Of a stretch of 64,000 bases of DNA, positions 46,119-56,166 are shown piece by piece; position 1 is the stretch's first letter, and each line of letters starts with the position of its first letter. Origin of the DNA: Alphaproteobacteria bacterium (GTDB lineage: Bacteria; Myxococcota_A; UBA796; UBA2385); assembly GCA_020632755.1 (NCBI GenBank), contig JACKEY010000005.1:1-64000 (forward strand), in the 5' to 3' direction. The notes beneath the pieces are model-generated. The model ran no database searches and was not told where the DNA came from. It saw only the letters and a program-made list of their open reading frames with translations. A program made the position numbers and the translations under genes.

Positions 46119-47108
46119 CTACTGGCGCGGGTAGAGGCGGAAGCTCTTGGGAGCGACGCGCAGCACCTCGATCTCGTCGGGGTCGCCGTCGTGCAGCACG
46201 TCGACCAGGTCGTCGTCGAGCTCGGGCTGCCAGCTGCGGGTGGTGCCGCCCGCCGCCGGCGCGCCTTCCGGGGCCTGGATCACGACGGACACGCGGTCCA
46301 GCGAGATCTGGCCGACCCGCGTCTGGGGGCCGCGCAGGACCACCCGCGCGACCCGTGGGTCCGGGATCCAGTCGGTGCTGCCGCGGACCATGACGGGCAC
46401 CTCGTCGAAGGTGCGCTCGGCGACGATCGCCTCGACGTCCACCTCGATCCGGACGCTCGCCGGGCTGCCGGGTGCGATCTCGATGACCTTCTCGGGCGGC
46501 AGCAGCTGCACCTCGGCCGAGATGTCGCCGCGGGCGCTGCCCAGCTCGATGATGTCGGTCGGGATCTCGCTGACCTCGCGGACCAGCGACTGGGGCCCGG
46601 TGATCTCGACGGTCTCGGGCTGGACGGTGACGGCGACCAGCCGCCAGCCATCGGCGACCTCGCCGATGACGCTCGGCCGCACCTGGACCTCGCGGGTCAG
46701 CGGGCGGTCGAAGGCGACGTCGATGGCCGGCGGGGACAGCTGGACCACGTCGACGCCGGCCGGCAGCCCACGCACCTCGAGCTCGGTGAAGTCGACGGAC
46801 ACGGCGCCTTCTTCGGCGTCGCGCAGGTCGACGTCCAGCTCCAGGTCGCCGCGGACCAGCCGCCGCACCACGCCCTGCGGGCCGCTGACGGTGGTCACCA
46901 CGGTCTTGGGGACCTGGCGGGCGACCACCAGCTCGTCGGTGTCGGGCAGGGCCCAGTTCACCCGGGCCCGGGTGCGGACCTCGACGACCTCGCTGCTCTG
47001 GACCCAGGCCCAGATCGCCAGGGCGAACACCAGGGACAGACCCTTGAACGGCAGGTTCTCGGTCAGGGCGCCGCGCACCAGGCGGCCGACGACGTCACGG
47101 GCGGCCAT
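46119..47108 (-). CDS. cdaR: YbbR-domain protein, diadenylate cyclase regulator (CdaR-like)
   Basis: The 329-residue protein has one N-terminal transmembrane helix (LSLVFALAIWAWVQ) followed by about three YbbR beta-repeats in the periplasm (ARVNWALPDTDELVVARQVPKTVVTTVSGP; VRPSVIGEVADGWRLVAVTVQPETVEITGP; EAIVAERTFDEVPVMVRGSTDW). YbbR proteins such as CdaR bind the membrane cyclase CdaA and tune c-di-AMP synthesis. It lies 3 bases downstream of cdaA and 20 bases upstream of glmM, the classic order. Confidence 0.87.
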   Translation of the reverse strand: MAARDVVGRLVRGALTENLPFKGLSLVFALAIWAWVQSSEVVEVRTRARVNWALPDTDELVVARQVPKTVVTTVSGPQGVVRRLVRGDLELDVDLRDAEEGAVSVDFTELEVRGLPAGVDVVQLSPPAIDVAFDRPLTREVQVRPSVIGEVADGWRLVAVTVQPETVEITGPQSLVREVSEIPTDIIELGSARGDISAEVQLLPPEKVIEIAPGSPASVRIEVDVEAIVAERTFDEVPVMVRGSTDWIPDPRVARVVLRGPQTRVGQISLDRVSVVIQAPEGAPAAGGTTRSWQPELDDDLVDVLHDGDPDEIEVLRVAPKSFRLYPRQ

Positions 47109-47111
47109 GGC

Positions 47112-47939
47112 TCAGTCGCCTCCCTTGACGGCGGTGGCCTTGGCGGCGGCCTTCCTGGCGGCGGACGACTTCTTGGCCTCGCCCTTGGGCTGCAGCAGCG
47201 CCTGCAGCTTGCTGCGCAGCTCGTTGGCGTCGCTGCAGGGGCTCAGGGTGCCCTGCTCGACGACGCTCACGGTGCCGCGCTCCTCGGACACGATCACGAC
47301 GACGGCGTCGGTCTCTTCGGTCAGGCCCAGGGCCGCGCGGTGGCGCGTGCCCAGCATGCGGCTGACCTCCTTGCTCTGGGTCAGCGGCAGGAAGACCTGG
47401 GCCGCCGCGATGCGGCCCTTCTGCAGGACGACGGCGCCGTCGTGCAGGGGGCTGGTCGGGTGGAAGATCGACAGCAGCAGCTCCTGGCCGATGCGGGCGT
47501 CGAGCGGGGTCGCGGCTTCGACCCAGTCGTCCAGGCTGGCCTCGCGCTCGATGACGACCAGCGCCCCCATCCGGCGAGTCGCCAGGGCGAAGCTGGCCTT
47601 GATGAGTTCTTCGACCATGCTGAGATCGGTGGCCTGGGACAGCCGCGGGAAGAACCGCCCGCCCGCCCGGGCCAGGCCGCGGCGGATGTCCGTCTGGAAC
47701 AGGATGATCACCGCCAGCACGATGTAGACGAAGAACTTGTCGAGCAGCCACGCGATGCTGGCCAGGCCGAAGCGCTCGCTGACCACGTAGAGCACCAGCA
47801 CGAAGACCAGCCCGACCAGGCTCTGGAAGGCCCGCGTGCCGCGCAGGATCAACAGCGCCCGGTACAGCAGGTAGGCCATGATCCCGATGTCCACGGCATC
47901 GGTCCACTCGAAGGTGTCGAGCAGCCACAGCCAGCTCAT
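47112..47939 (-). CDS. cdaA: membrane diadenylate cyclase
   Basis: The 275-residue protein has three N-terminal transmembrane helices (about 15-33, 39-56, 65-82), then a DisA_N/DAC cyclase domain with the two catalytic motifs, DGAVVL near residue 167 and RHRAALG near residue 200, followed by VVIVSEERGTVSVV. It makes c-di-AMP from two ATP. The C-terminal tail is Lys/Ala-rich (KKSSAARKAAAKATAVKGG), which is unusual and may bind nucleic acid or lipid. The ATG overlaps the folP stop (ATGA). Confidence 0.94.
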   Translation of the reverse strand: MSWLWLLDTFEWTDAVDIGIMAYLLYRALLILRGTRAFQSLVGLVFVLVLYVVSERFGLASIAWLLDKFFVYIVLAVIILFQTDIRRGLARAGGRFFPRLSQATDLSMVEELIKASFALATRRMGALVVIEREASLDDWVEAATPLDARIGQELLLSIFHPTSPLHDGAVVLQKGRIAAAQVFLPLTQSKEVSRMLGTRHRAALGLTEETDAVVVIVSEERGTVSVVEQGTLSPCSDANELRSKLQALLQPKGEAKKSSAARKAAAKATAVKGGD

Positions 47940-48780
47940 GCGGGCCGCCCGGTCGCCGGCCGCCGCACGGCGGTCAAGAGCTCGACCAGCTGGCGGGTCT
48001 CGGCGACGTCGTGCACCCGCAGGGCCAGGGCGCCGCGCTCGACCGCGGCGGCGGCGGCGGCCAGCGAGCCGACCAGGCGCTGGCCGGGGTCGGGCTGGTC
48101 GAGGGTCTGGCCGATGAAGCTCTTGCGGCTGGCGCCGACGTAGACGGGCAGGCCGGTGGCGACGAGCACGTCGAGGTGGCGCAGCAGGGCCAGGCTCTGG
48201 GCGGCGGTCTTGGCGAAGCCGATGCCCGGGTCCAGCCAGACCTGGGGGCTGCGGGCCAGCGCCGCGCGGTCGAGCAGGAAGTCGCGGACCTCGACCACCA
48301 GGTCGCCGTAGGCGGTGAGCCCGGCCATGGTGCGCGGGGTGCCGCGGCTGTGCATGACGACCGTCGCGTCGGCGTCGGCCGTGACAGCGGGCATGTCGGG
48401 GTCGGAGAGCCCGGTGACGTCGTTGACGATGGACGCTCCGGCCGCCAGCGCGGCGGCGGCGACGGCGGCCTTGCCGGTGTCGATGCTGACCGGGGCCAGG
48501 TCGCGGATGGCGCGCACGACGGGAACGGTGCGGGCGATCTCGTCTTCGACCGAGACCGCGGCGGCGCCGGGCCGCGTGGACTCGCCGCCGACGTCGATCC
48601 AGTCCGCGCCTTCGTCGACCATCGCCCGGGCCCGCGCGATGGCGGCGGCGACGGCGTCGTGGCGGCCGCCGTCGAAGAAGGAGTCCGGGGTGACGTTGAG
48701 GATGCCGACCACCAGCGGGCGGGCCGGCAGGGGCGACGCGGCGGGGCGGGGCGAGGGCCCAGGGGAGGCGAGGGCGGCCA

Positions 48781-48781
<1 letters not shown>
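47936..48781 (-). CDS. folP: dihydropteroate synthase
   Basis: The 281-residue TIM-barrel protein has both signatures, GILNVTPDSFFDGGRH and DWIDVGGESTRPGA, then VSIDTGKAAVAAAAL, IVNDVTGL, VVMHSRGTP, WLDPGIGFAKT and VGASRKSFIG. It joins 6-hydroxymethyl-7,8-dihydropterin pyrophosphate to p-aminobenzoate to give dihydropteroate, the sulfonamide target in folate synthesis. The first ~25 residues are a Pro/Ala-rich extension. The start overlaps the ftsH stop by one base (TGATG). Confidence 0.96.
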
Positions 48782-50598
<1,817 letters not shown>

Positions 50599-50684
50599 GC
50601 GGGAGATGGACGGTGGTCGGGAGAGGGCGGGGAGGGGCGGTCGGCGACGGTCGCAGCGGCCGGGGGGCGCGCGGGTCGCCCGCA

Positions 50685-50695
50685 GAGGCTATCGC
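50685..50695 (-). promoter_or_regulatory. possible -10 element of the ftsH operon
   Basis: Minus strand reads GCGATAGCCTC, with the TAG-core hexamer TAGCCT about 87 bases before the ATG at 50598, in the divergent gap with murG. Confidence 0.3.
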
Positions 50696-50716
50696 GGCAG
50701 GCCCCCGACGGCCCTG

Positions 50717-50727
50717 CGAGATAGGCC
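50717..50727 (+). promoter_or_regulatory. possible -10 element of murG
   Basis: GCGAGATAGGC lies about 25 bases upstream of the ATG at 50750. A GGGAG ribosome site follows 4 bases before the start. Confidence 0.3.
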
Positions 50728-50749
50728 GGGGGCACACTGCGGGAGCCCG

Positions 50750-51844
50750 ATGAAGCGCACGATCGCCCTCGCCGGAGGCGGCACCGGCGGCCACGTCTAC
50801 CCGGCCATCGCCATGGGCGAGGCGCTGCGCGCCCGCGGCCACGAGGTGCTCTACTTCGGCGAGACCCGTCGACTCGAGGGGCGCGTCGCCCCGGCTCGGG
50901 GCTTCCCCTTCCACGCCGTGCCGGCCGCCCAGTTCCCGCGCACCGGGGGACCGCGGGCCAAGGCCGCCTTCGCCCGGGGCCTGGCCGCCTCGGTCGCAGA
51001 GGCGCGGAGCCTGCTGCACGCCCACCGCGTCGACGCGGTGCTCGGCGTCGGCGGCTACGTGATGGCCCCCACCGTGCTCGCTGCCGCCAGCCTGGGCATC
51101 CCCTCGGCCATCCACGAAGCCAACGTGACCCCGGGGCTGGCCAACCGCCTGTGCGCGCGGGTCGCGGACCTGGTGCTGCTGACCTTCGCCGCCACCGCCG
51201 ACAAGCTGCCCGGCAAGGCCCCGGTCGAGGTGGTGGGCTGCCCGGTCAACCCGAAGATCCTGACCGGCGACCGCGCCCAGGCGCTCGCCCGCTACGGCCT
51301 GTCCGCCGAGCGACCGGTCCTGCTGGTGGTCGGCGGCTCGCTCGGCGCCGCCACCATCAACGACCTCGGCATCGCCTGCGCCCGGGCCGAGCGAGACTGG
51401 CAGCTGCTGTTCGTGACGGGGCCGCGCTACCACGCCGACGTAGCGGCCGCCCTGGACCCCCTCCCCGCCGGCGTCGCCCTGGTCGACTACGAAGACCGCA
51501 TGCAGGACGCCTACGCGGCCAGCGACCTCGTCCTCTGCCGTGCGGGCTCCTCCACCCTGACCGAGCTCGCCGCCGTCGGCCGCCCGTCGGTGCTGGTGCC
51601 TTCACCCAACGTCACGGACAACCATCAGGAAGCCAACGCCCGCGGCATCGAGGCCGAAGGCGCCGCCATGGTCGTCGTCGAGCAGGACCTCGACGTGGCC
51701 GGGACCGTCGCCGCCGTCGACGCGCTGCTGCACGACCGGCCGCGGCTGGCCACGATGGCCGCCGCCAGCCACGCGCTGGCCCGCCTGGACACGGCCGAGC
51801 GTGTCGCGGACCTGGTGGAAGAGCGCCTGCTGCGCGACCGCTGA
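50750..51844 (+). CDS. murG: undecaprenyldiphospho-muramoylpentapeptide GlcNAc transferase (MurG)
   Basis: The 364-residue GT28 protein has the lipid I-binding glycine loop LAGGGTGGHVYPAIAMGEAL, VLGVGGYVMAPTVLAA with AIHEANVTPGLANR, the second loop VVGGSLGAATIN, and the UDP-GlcNAc motif LVLCRAGSSTLTELAAVGRPSVLVPSPNVTDNHQEANA. It adds GlcNAc to lipid I to form lipid II on the inner face of the membrane. It lies outside any division/cell-wall gene cluster and is divergent from ftsH. GGGAG precedes the ATG. Confidence 0.95.
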   Translation: MKRTIALAGGGTGGHVYPAIAMGEALRARGHEVLYFGETRRLEGRVAPARGFPFHAVPAAQFPRTGGPRAKAAFARGLAASVAEARSLLHAHRVDAVLGVGGYVMAPTVLAAASLGIPSAIHEANVTPGLANRLCARVADLVLLTFAATADKLPGKAPVEVVGCPVNPKILTGDRAQALARYGLSAERPVLLVVGGSLGAATINDLGIACARAERDWQLLFVTGPRYHADVAAALDPLPAGVALVDYEDRMQDAYAASDLVLCRAGSSTLTELAAVGRPSVLVPSPNVTDNHQEANARGIEAEGAAMVVVEQDLDVAGTVAAVDALLHDRPRLATMAAASHALARLDTAERVADLVEERLLRDR

Positions 51845-51904
51845 GCGTCGGCCCGCTGGACGGACCGACCCGCCGGGGTACGTGACCTCGTCCTGGGAGC
51901 CCCC

Positions 51905-52579
51905 ATGCTCGTGCCCCTCCTCAGCGGCCTCGCCGCCGGCTCCGTCCACGTGGTGACGGGTCCCGACCACCTCGCCGCGGTCGCACCGCTCGCCGCCCAC
52001 GACCCCGTCCGGGCCGCCCGCACCGGCGCCGCCTGGGGCCTCGGCCACGGGCTCGGCGTCGTCGTCCTGGGCGGGCTCGGCATGGCCGCCCGCGAGCTGG
52101 TCGACGTGCACGCCCTGTCGGGCTGGTCCGAGTTCGCGGTCGGCTTCCTGCTGATCGGCCTCGGCCTGTGGGGCGTGCGCTCGGGGCTCGGCATGCGCGT
52201 GCACAGCCACGGGCACGATCACGACGGCGACGACCACGAGCACCCGCACCTGCACCTGCCGGGCAAGGACCACGGTCCCCAGGCCCACGTCGGTCACACC
52301 CACGCCGCGTTCGGCGTGGGCATGTTCCACGGCGCTGCCGGCATGGGCCACCTGCTGGGGGTCGTGCCGGCCCTGGCCCTGCCTCCGGCTCAGTCGGCCC
52401 TGTACCTGGCGGCCTACCTGCTGGCCGCGGTGCTCAGCATGAGCCTGTTCGGTCTGGCGCTCGGTGGCATCGCCCGCCGGCTCGGCCGCAAGGCGCTGCG
52501 CGGCATGGTCGTGGCGAGCGGCGCCTTCTCGGTGCTGGTCGGCGGCATCTGGCTGGCGACGACCTTCCCGGGCGCCTGA
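51905..52579 (+). CDS. NicO/UreH-type nickel transporter
   Basis: The 224-residue membrane protein has about six hydrophobic segments. The first contains a metal motif H15-x5-D21-H22 (VHVVTGPDHLAAV), close to the HX4DH signature of nickel/cobalt transporters. The loop at about 95-130 is very His-rich (HSHGHDHDGDDHEHPHLHLP), a common metal-collecting feature. Its position beside SodX and Ni-SOD genes suggests it supplies nickel to the superoxide dismutase. GGGAG lies before the ATG. It points toward, and is convergent with, the sodX-sodN pair. Confidence 0.8.
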   Translation: MLVPLLSGLAAGSVHVVTGPDHLAAVAPLAAHDPVRAARTGAAWGLGHGLGVVVLGGLGMAARELVDVHALSGWSEFAVGFLLIGLGLWGVRSGLGMRVHSHGHDHDGDDHEHPHLHLPGKDHGPQAHVGHTHAAFGVGMFHGAAGMGHLLGVVPALALPPAQSALYLAAYLLAAVLSMSLFGLALGGIARRLGRKALRGMVVASGAFSVLVGGIWLATTFPGA

Positions 52580-52618
52580 CCGGACGCTCCCTCGCAAGAC
52601 GCCCCCGCCCCGGCGCCG

Positions 52619-53014
52619 TCAGCGCGGGAAGCGGTAGACCACGCGGCCCAACACCAGCTCGGGCGCCACCGGCCCGAAGTGCCGGCTGTCGGTGCTGTCG
52701 TCGGGTGCGTCGCCGCGCAGGTCCAGCCGGCCGTCCGCGGTGACCGTGATCAGCCGCTTGACCAGACGTCGGTCTGGCTCGCGCGGGTCGCGCACCCAGA
52801 GCAACGCCCCGACCGCCGGGGGGCGATCGGGGCGCAGGTCGACGAGGACGTGATCCCCGTCATCCAGGGTGGGCGCCATGCTGTGGCCCGACACCCGCAC
52901 GCGCTGGCGTCGGCGCAGGGCCCAGGCGACGAGCTGCCGCCAGGCACGGGGGCCAGAGGTCGGCAGCCGGGAGGAGGGGTTCCCCGACGCGGCGTCCGAC
53001 GCTCGAGCAGCCAT
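52619..53014 (-). CDS. sodX: nickel-type superoxide dismutase maturation protease (SodX-like)
   Basis: The 131-residue protein belongs to the S24/S26 signal-peptidase-like family: the catalytic serine is S45 in VSGHSMAPTL, and the general-base lysine is probably K86 in RRLVKRLITV, followed by DLRGDAPDDSTDSRHFGPV. The absence of a membrane anchor and location 3 bases downstream of the Ni-SOD gene identify it as the peptidase that removes the SodN leader to free the nickel-binding N-terminus. Confidence 0.88.
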   Translation of the reverse strand: MAARASDAASGNPSSRLPTSGPRAWRQLVAWALRRRQRVRVSGHSMAPTLDDGDHVLVDLRPDRPPAVGALLWVRDPREPDRRLVKRLITVTADGRLDLRGDAPDDSTDSRHFGPVAPELVLGRVVYRFPR

Positions 53015-53017
53015 CGC

Positions 53018-53494
53018 TCAGGACGCGGTGATCCAGGGCACGTCGCGGCCCTTGGTGGCCCAGAAGATGCCGTGGATCTTCTCGATGGCGGCCATCAGCT
53101 CGGTCGCGGACTCGACGCTGACGTGCTGCTTGCAGGCCGAGCAGAGCTTGGTGGCCTGCCAGAAGATGTCGTGCAGGTCGGGGTACTGCTCGAGGTGGGC
53201 CGGCTTGAAGTAGTCGGTCCAGAGGACCAGCAGCTCTTCCTTGGCCAGGTGGGCCTGCTGTTCCTTGATGGCGACGTAGCGGCTGTGGTGGTTGAGGTAG
53301 TGGTTCCAGGCGGCGACGTCGTTGCCGGTCGGCGGGGTCAGGCCGGCGAGCTTCTTGCTCATCGAGAGGACGGCTTCGGCGGCGACGCGGGCCGAGGCGG
53401 GGTCGTAGACGCCGCAGGGGCCGTCGCAGTGGGCGGAGGCGGTGTCGGCGGAGGGGCGGGCGCTGTTGTAGGCGGCCAGGATGCGGTCGAGCAT
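53018..53494 (-). CDS. sodN: nickel superoxide dismutase
   Basis: The 158-residue precursor has a leader of about 21 residues (MLDRILAAYNSARPSADTASA) followed by the nickel hook HCDGPCGVYDP: the mature His1, Cys2 and Cys6 bind nickel. The rest is the four-helix bundle of Ni-SOD (AAWNHYLNHHSRYVAIKEQ, WTDYFKPAHLEQYPDLHDIFWQATKLCSACKQHV). It converts superoxide to oxygen and peroxide in the cytoplasm. AGGA lies 8 bases before the ATG. Cotranscribed with sodX, with the NicO-type transporter next door. Confidence 0.96.
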   Translation of the reverse strand: MLDRILAAYNSARPSADTASAHCDGPCGVYDPASARVAAEAVLSMSKKLAGLTPPTGNDVAAWNHYLNHHSRYVAIKEQQAHLAKEELLVLWTDYFKPAHLEQYPDLHDIFWQATKLCSACKQHVSVESATELMAAIEKIHGIFWATKGRDVPWITAS

Positions 53495-53633
53495 GGAGTG
53501 TCCTTTCGGTGCAGGGGGCGGGGGACCCACCGGCGCGCGGGCCGGTCAGGCCGGTCGCGGGGGCGCTGCCCGAGGGGCGGCGTCGGCGTGCGGCCGGAGA
53601 GAGCCCTAGCGTCGAGCCGGTGCGCCGTCGAGT

Positions 53634-53652
53634 CCGGTTGTCATCAAACCGG
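53634..53652. promoter_or_regulatory. inverted repeat upstream of sodN
   Basis: CCGGTT-N7-AACCGG lies about 140 bases upstream of sodN in the 229-base divergent gap, where local AT content is unusually high. It could be an operator for a nickel- or oxidative-stress regulator, but no TTGACA/TATAAT promoter is evident, and it could equally serve the gene at 53724. The rest of the gap shows no gene. Confidence 0.3.
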
Positions 53653-53690
53653 GGGCCAGCCGGCGGCGGGTGCTGCAGGGCAGGGGAGGG

Positions 53691-53700
53691 AGCCGATAGG
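53691..53700 (+). promoter_or_regulatory. possible -10 element of glycosyltransferase gene
   Basis: AGCCGATAGG lies 24 bases before the ATG at 53724, with GGAGG between them. Confidence 0.3.
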
Positions 53701-53723
53701 GGGGCGGAGAGGAGGCTGCCGTC

Positions 53724-54392
53724 ATGCGGATCCGCGCCGTCGTGCCCGTGCTGGACGAGGCGTCCGCGCTGCCGCGGCTGTTGCCGCGCCTGTCCCGGGA
53801 GGTCGACGAGATCGTCGTCGTGGACGGCGGCTCGACCGACGGCAGCGTCGCGCTGGCCCGCCGCGCGGGCGCGATCGTGCTCCAGGCGGCCCGCGGGCGC
53901 GGTCCCCAGCTCGACGCGGGCGCGGTGCACGGGGACCCACCGGATCTGCTGTGGTTCGTGCACGCCGACACGCGGCTGCCCGACGGACCGGGGCAGGCCC
54001 TGCGCGCGGCGAGCGCCCCCTGGGGCTGCTTCGCCGTCGAGCTCGACGATCCGGACCCCCGGCTGGGCTGGACCGGGCGCTTGATGACCCGACGGGCCCG
54101 GCGGAGTGGCTCCTGCACCGGGGACATGGGCATCTGGGCGCGACCCGACCTGTGGCGCCGCGCCGGCGGCTTCGGCGCGCTGCCCGCCTTCGAGGACCTC
54201 GCGTTCAGCGATCGGGCCCGCGCCCTGGCCCCCTGGCAGGTGCTCTCGCCCGCCCTCGGCATCGACCCGCGGCACTGGCACGCGCAGGGCATCACGCGCA
54301 CCGTGCTGCGCCTGTGGGGCCTGCGGGGGGCCTACCGGCTGGGCATCCCGGCCGACCGCCTGTCGGCGGCGTGGCCGTCGCGGACCCGGTGA
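53724..54392 (+). CDS. family 2 glycosyltransferase (TIGR04283-like)
   Basis: The 222-residue protein has the GT-A fold start IRAVVPVLDEASALPRLLPRL, the EIVVVDGGSTDGSVALARRAGAIVLQA segment, and the D-x-D equivalent LLWFVHADTRLPDG. GDMGIWARPDLWRRAGGFGALPAFEDL follows. This matches the small TIGR04283 group often placed beside selenium/radical-SAM or arsenosugar genes. No such genes are seen here, so the acceptor is unknown. GGAGG is 8 bases before the ATG. Confidence 0.85.
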   Translation: MRIRAVVPVLDEASALPRLLPRLSREVDEIVVVDGGSTDGSVALARRAGAIVLQAARGRGPQLDAGAVHGDPPDLLWFVHADTRLPDGPGQALRAASAPWGCFAVELDDPDPRLGWTGRLMTRRARRSGSCTGDMGIWARPDLWRRAGGFGALPAFEDLAFSDRARALAPWQVLSPALGIDPRHWHAQGITRTVLRLWGLRGAYRLGIPADRLSAAWPSRTR

Positions 54393-54402
54393 GCGTCGCG
54401 GG

Positions 54403-56166
54403 TCAGGGCTGCGAGCGGCGCCGCCGGCGGAGCGCCAGCAGCGGCAACAGCACCAGCCAGCCGGTCCGCGGGAGCTCGCCGCCGACCGCGCAGGGTCCCC
54501 CGATGGACACCGTGCGCGCGTAGACCCGGAAGGGTGTGTCGGCTTCCAGGATGCGCTGGCCGTCGTCCACACGCAGGGTGCGCTCGCCCACCCGGGCGTC
54601 GTTGGCGACGGCGACCGTCGCCCGGACGCGGCTGCCGTCCACGCTGACCGACTCGACGACGACCCCGTCGCCCAGCTCGACCACCGGCTCGGCGCTCGGT
54701 GGCTCGCTCAGCACCAGCTCGATCGTGCCCGAGCTGCCCTGCACCAGGCCAGCCGGGCTGAAGTCCGCGACCCGCGGCCGATCGTCTCCGCTCTGGACGG
54801 TGAACCCGTCGAGCAGGGTCAGGGTCTCGCCGCCGGTCTCGACCACGACGTCGCGCGGTCCCACCGGGGCGTTGCCGGCGACCGACAGGGTCAGCTCCGC
54901 GCGGTCGACGTGCACGACGTCGACGTTGCTGATCACGATGCCCTCGCCCAGGTCCACGACCGGGGGGGCGTCGGCCTGCAGCAGCAGGTCGTCGCCCGTC
55001 AGCGCCACCCGCAGGGTGTCCTGCTGCCAGGCGGTCGCGGGGGCCAGGGGCGCCAGGGTCGGCACGCCCACGCTGACCGTGAAGGCGCCGCTCTCGTCAC
55101 CCTCGACCTCGCCGTCGTCCAGGGCGTAGCGGGCCGTGACCACGTAGCGATCGACGGGGCCCTGCGCCGGGGCGTCGCCTTCGGGCTCGACCGTGTCCAG
55201 GACCGGCTCGCCGTCGCGGTAGACCCGGTAGCCGACGACCTCCTGGACGGTGCTCGGCGGCGACCAGGCCAGCGGCACGGTGGTGCCCCACCAGCGTCCA
55301 TCCGGACCGGTCAGGTCTTCCGGGGCAGGGAGCGCGTACTGCAGGGTGGCGGGATCGCCGTCCGGGAAGGTGGCGATCTGGTGCCCGTCGTCCGCCTCGA
55401 TGCGCCACTCGACCTCGCTGCCGGGGGGCAGGATCGGCAGCGATCCGACGTAGCGGTCCGCACCTTCCGCCGTCATGGGCGCGCTCTCCCACTCCCCATC
55501 GGTCTCGCGCCAGGCCAGCTCGACGGCCTGCAGCAGCTCGTCGTCGCGAACGGTGGCCTGCACCGTCGGCGGGCTGTCGGTGCGCTCCCAGGTGATCGGT
55601 GCTTCAACCTGGCTGATCCGCGGCGGCACGACGTCGCCGTCCCACAGGGCCAGCCCGTCGACGTACCAGCCGTCGGCGCGCCCCGCGGCGTCGGCGCTGA
55701 GCACCAGCCGCACCGCGCCCAGGTCCGCGTAGCCGCTCAGGTCGAAGTAGATCGCGGTCCAGTCGCTCACGTCGTCGGTGAAGCCGGCCACGTCGGGGTA
55801 GCCGTAGACCGGCGCGATGGTGCCCCAGCTGCCGCCGAGCTTGACCTCGACGCGCGCGGTGTCACCGGCCCCCAGCGCCAGCCAGTGGTGCAGCACCAGC
55901 ACCGGCCGCTCGGCCGTCGTCAGGTCCAGGCCGGGCAGCCGCAGCTCCGCGTCGGCCGCGTGCAGGTAGGGCCCGTCCAGCACCGTGGCCCACACGCGCT
56001 CGCCGTCCCAGGCCGCCTCGGGTCCGGCGCCGGGCACGCCCCACTCCCACTGCTCCAGGTCGTCGGTGACCAGGAAGCCGCCGTCGTCGGCCTCGAGGTC
56101 CCAGCTCTGCAGCAGGACCTCGTCGTCCGCGTGGAGGGGGGCCGTCAGCAGGAGCGCCAGGATCAC
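54403..56166 (-). CDS. secreted multidomain beta protein with LPxTG/MYXO-CTERM-like tail
   Basis: The 587-residue protein starts at GTG with a 12-residue uncharged signal (VILALLLTAPLHA). Residues about 15-160 resemble the MAM/jelly-roll domain of immune-inhibitor-A-type proteins (VLVLHHWLALGAGDTARVEVKL, WYVDGLALWDGD). Fibronectin III-like and IPT/TIG-like modules follow (VPLAWSPPSTVQEVVGYRVYRDG; RPRVADFSPAGLVQGSSGTIELVL). The tail is GG-PCAVGG-ELPRTG, a hydrophobic helix (WLVLLPLLAL) and five arginines, like a sorting signal. The GTG overlaps the upstream stop (GTGA). Confidence 0.75.
   Translation of the reverse strand: MILALLLTAPLHADDEVLLQSWDLEADDGGFLVTDDLEQWEWGVPGAGPEAAWDGERVWATVLDGPYLHAADAELRLPGLDLTTAERPVLVLHHWLALGAGDTARVEVKLGGSWGTIAPVYGYPDVAGFTDDVSDWTAIYFDLSGYADLGAVRLVLSADAAGRADGWYVDGLALWDGDVVPPRISQVEAPITWERTDSPPTVQATVRDDELLQAVELAWRETDGEWESAPMTAEGADRYVGSLPILPPGSEVEWRIEADDGHQIATFPDGDPATLQYALPAPEDLTGPDGRWWGTTVPLAWSPPSTVQEVVGYRVYRDGEPVLDTVEPEGDAPAQGPVDRYVVTARYALDDGEVEGDESGAFTVSVGVPTLAPLAPATAWQQDTLRVALTGDDLLLQADAPPVVDLGEGIVISNVDVVHVDRAELTLSVAGNAPVGPRDVVVETGGETLTLLDGFTVQSGDDRPRVADFSPAGLVQGSSGTIELVLSEPPSAEPVVELGDGVVVESVSVDGSRVRATVAVANDARVGERTLRVDDGQRILEADTPFRVYARTVSIGGPCAVGGELPRTGWLVLLPLLALRRRRRSQP

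Noticed and set aside
53599..53613. Further copy of the CTAGC palindrome near sodN
   Set aside because: CCCTAGCGTCGAG has only the left arm; the right arm GCTAG is missing.
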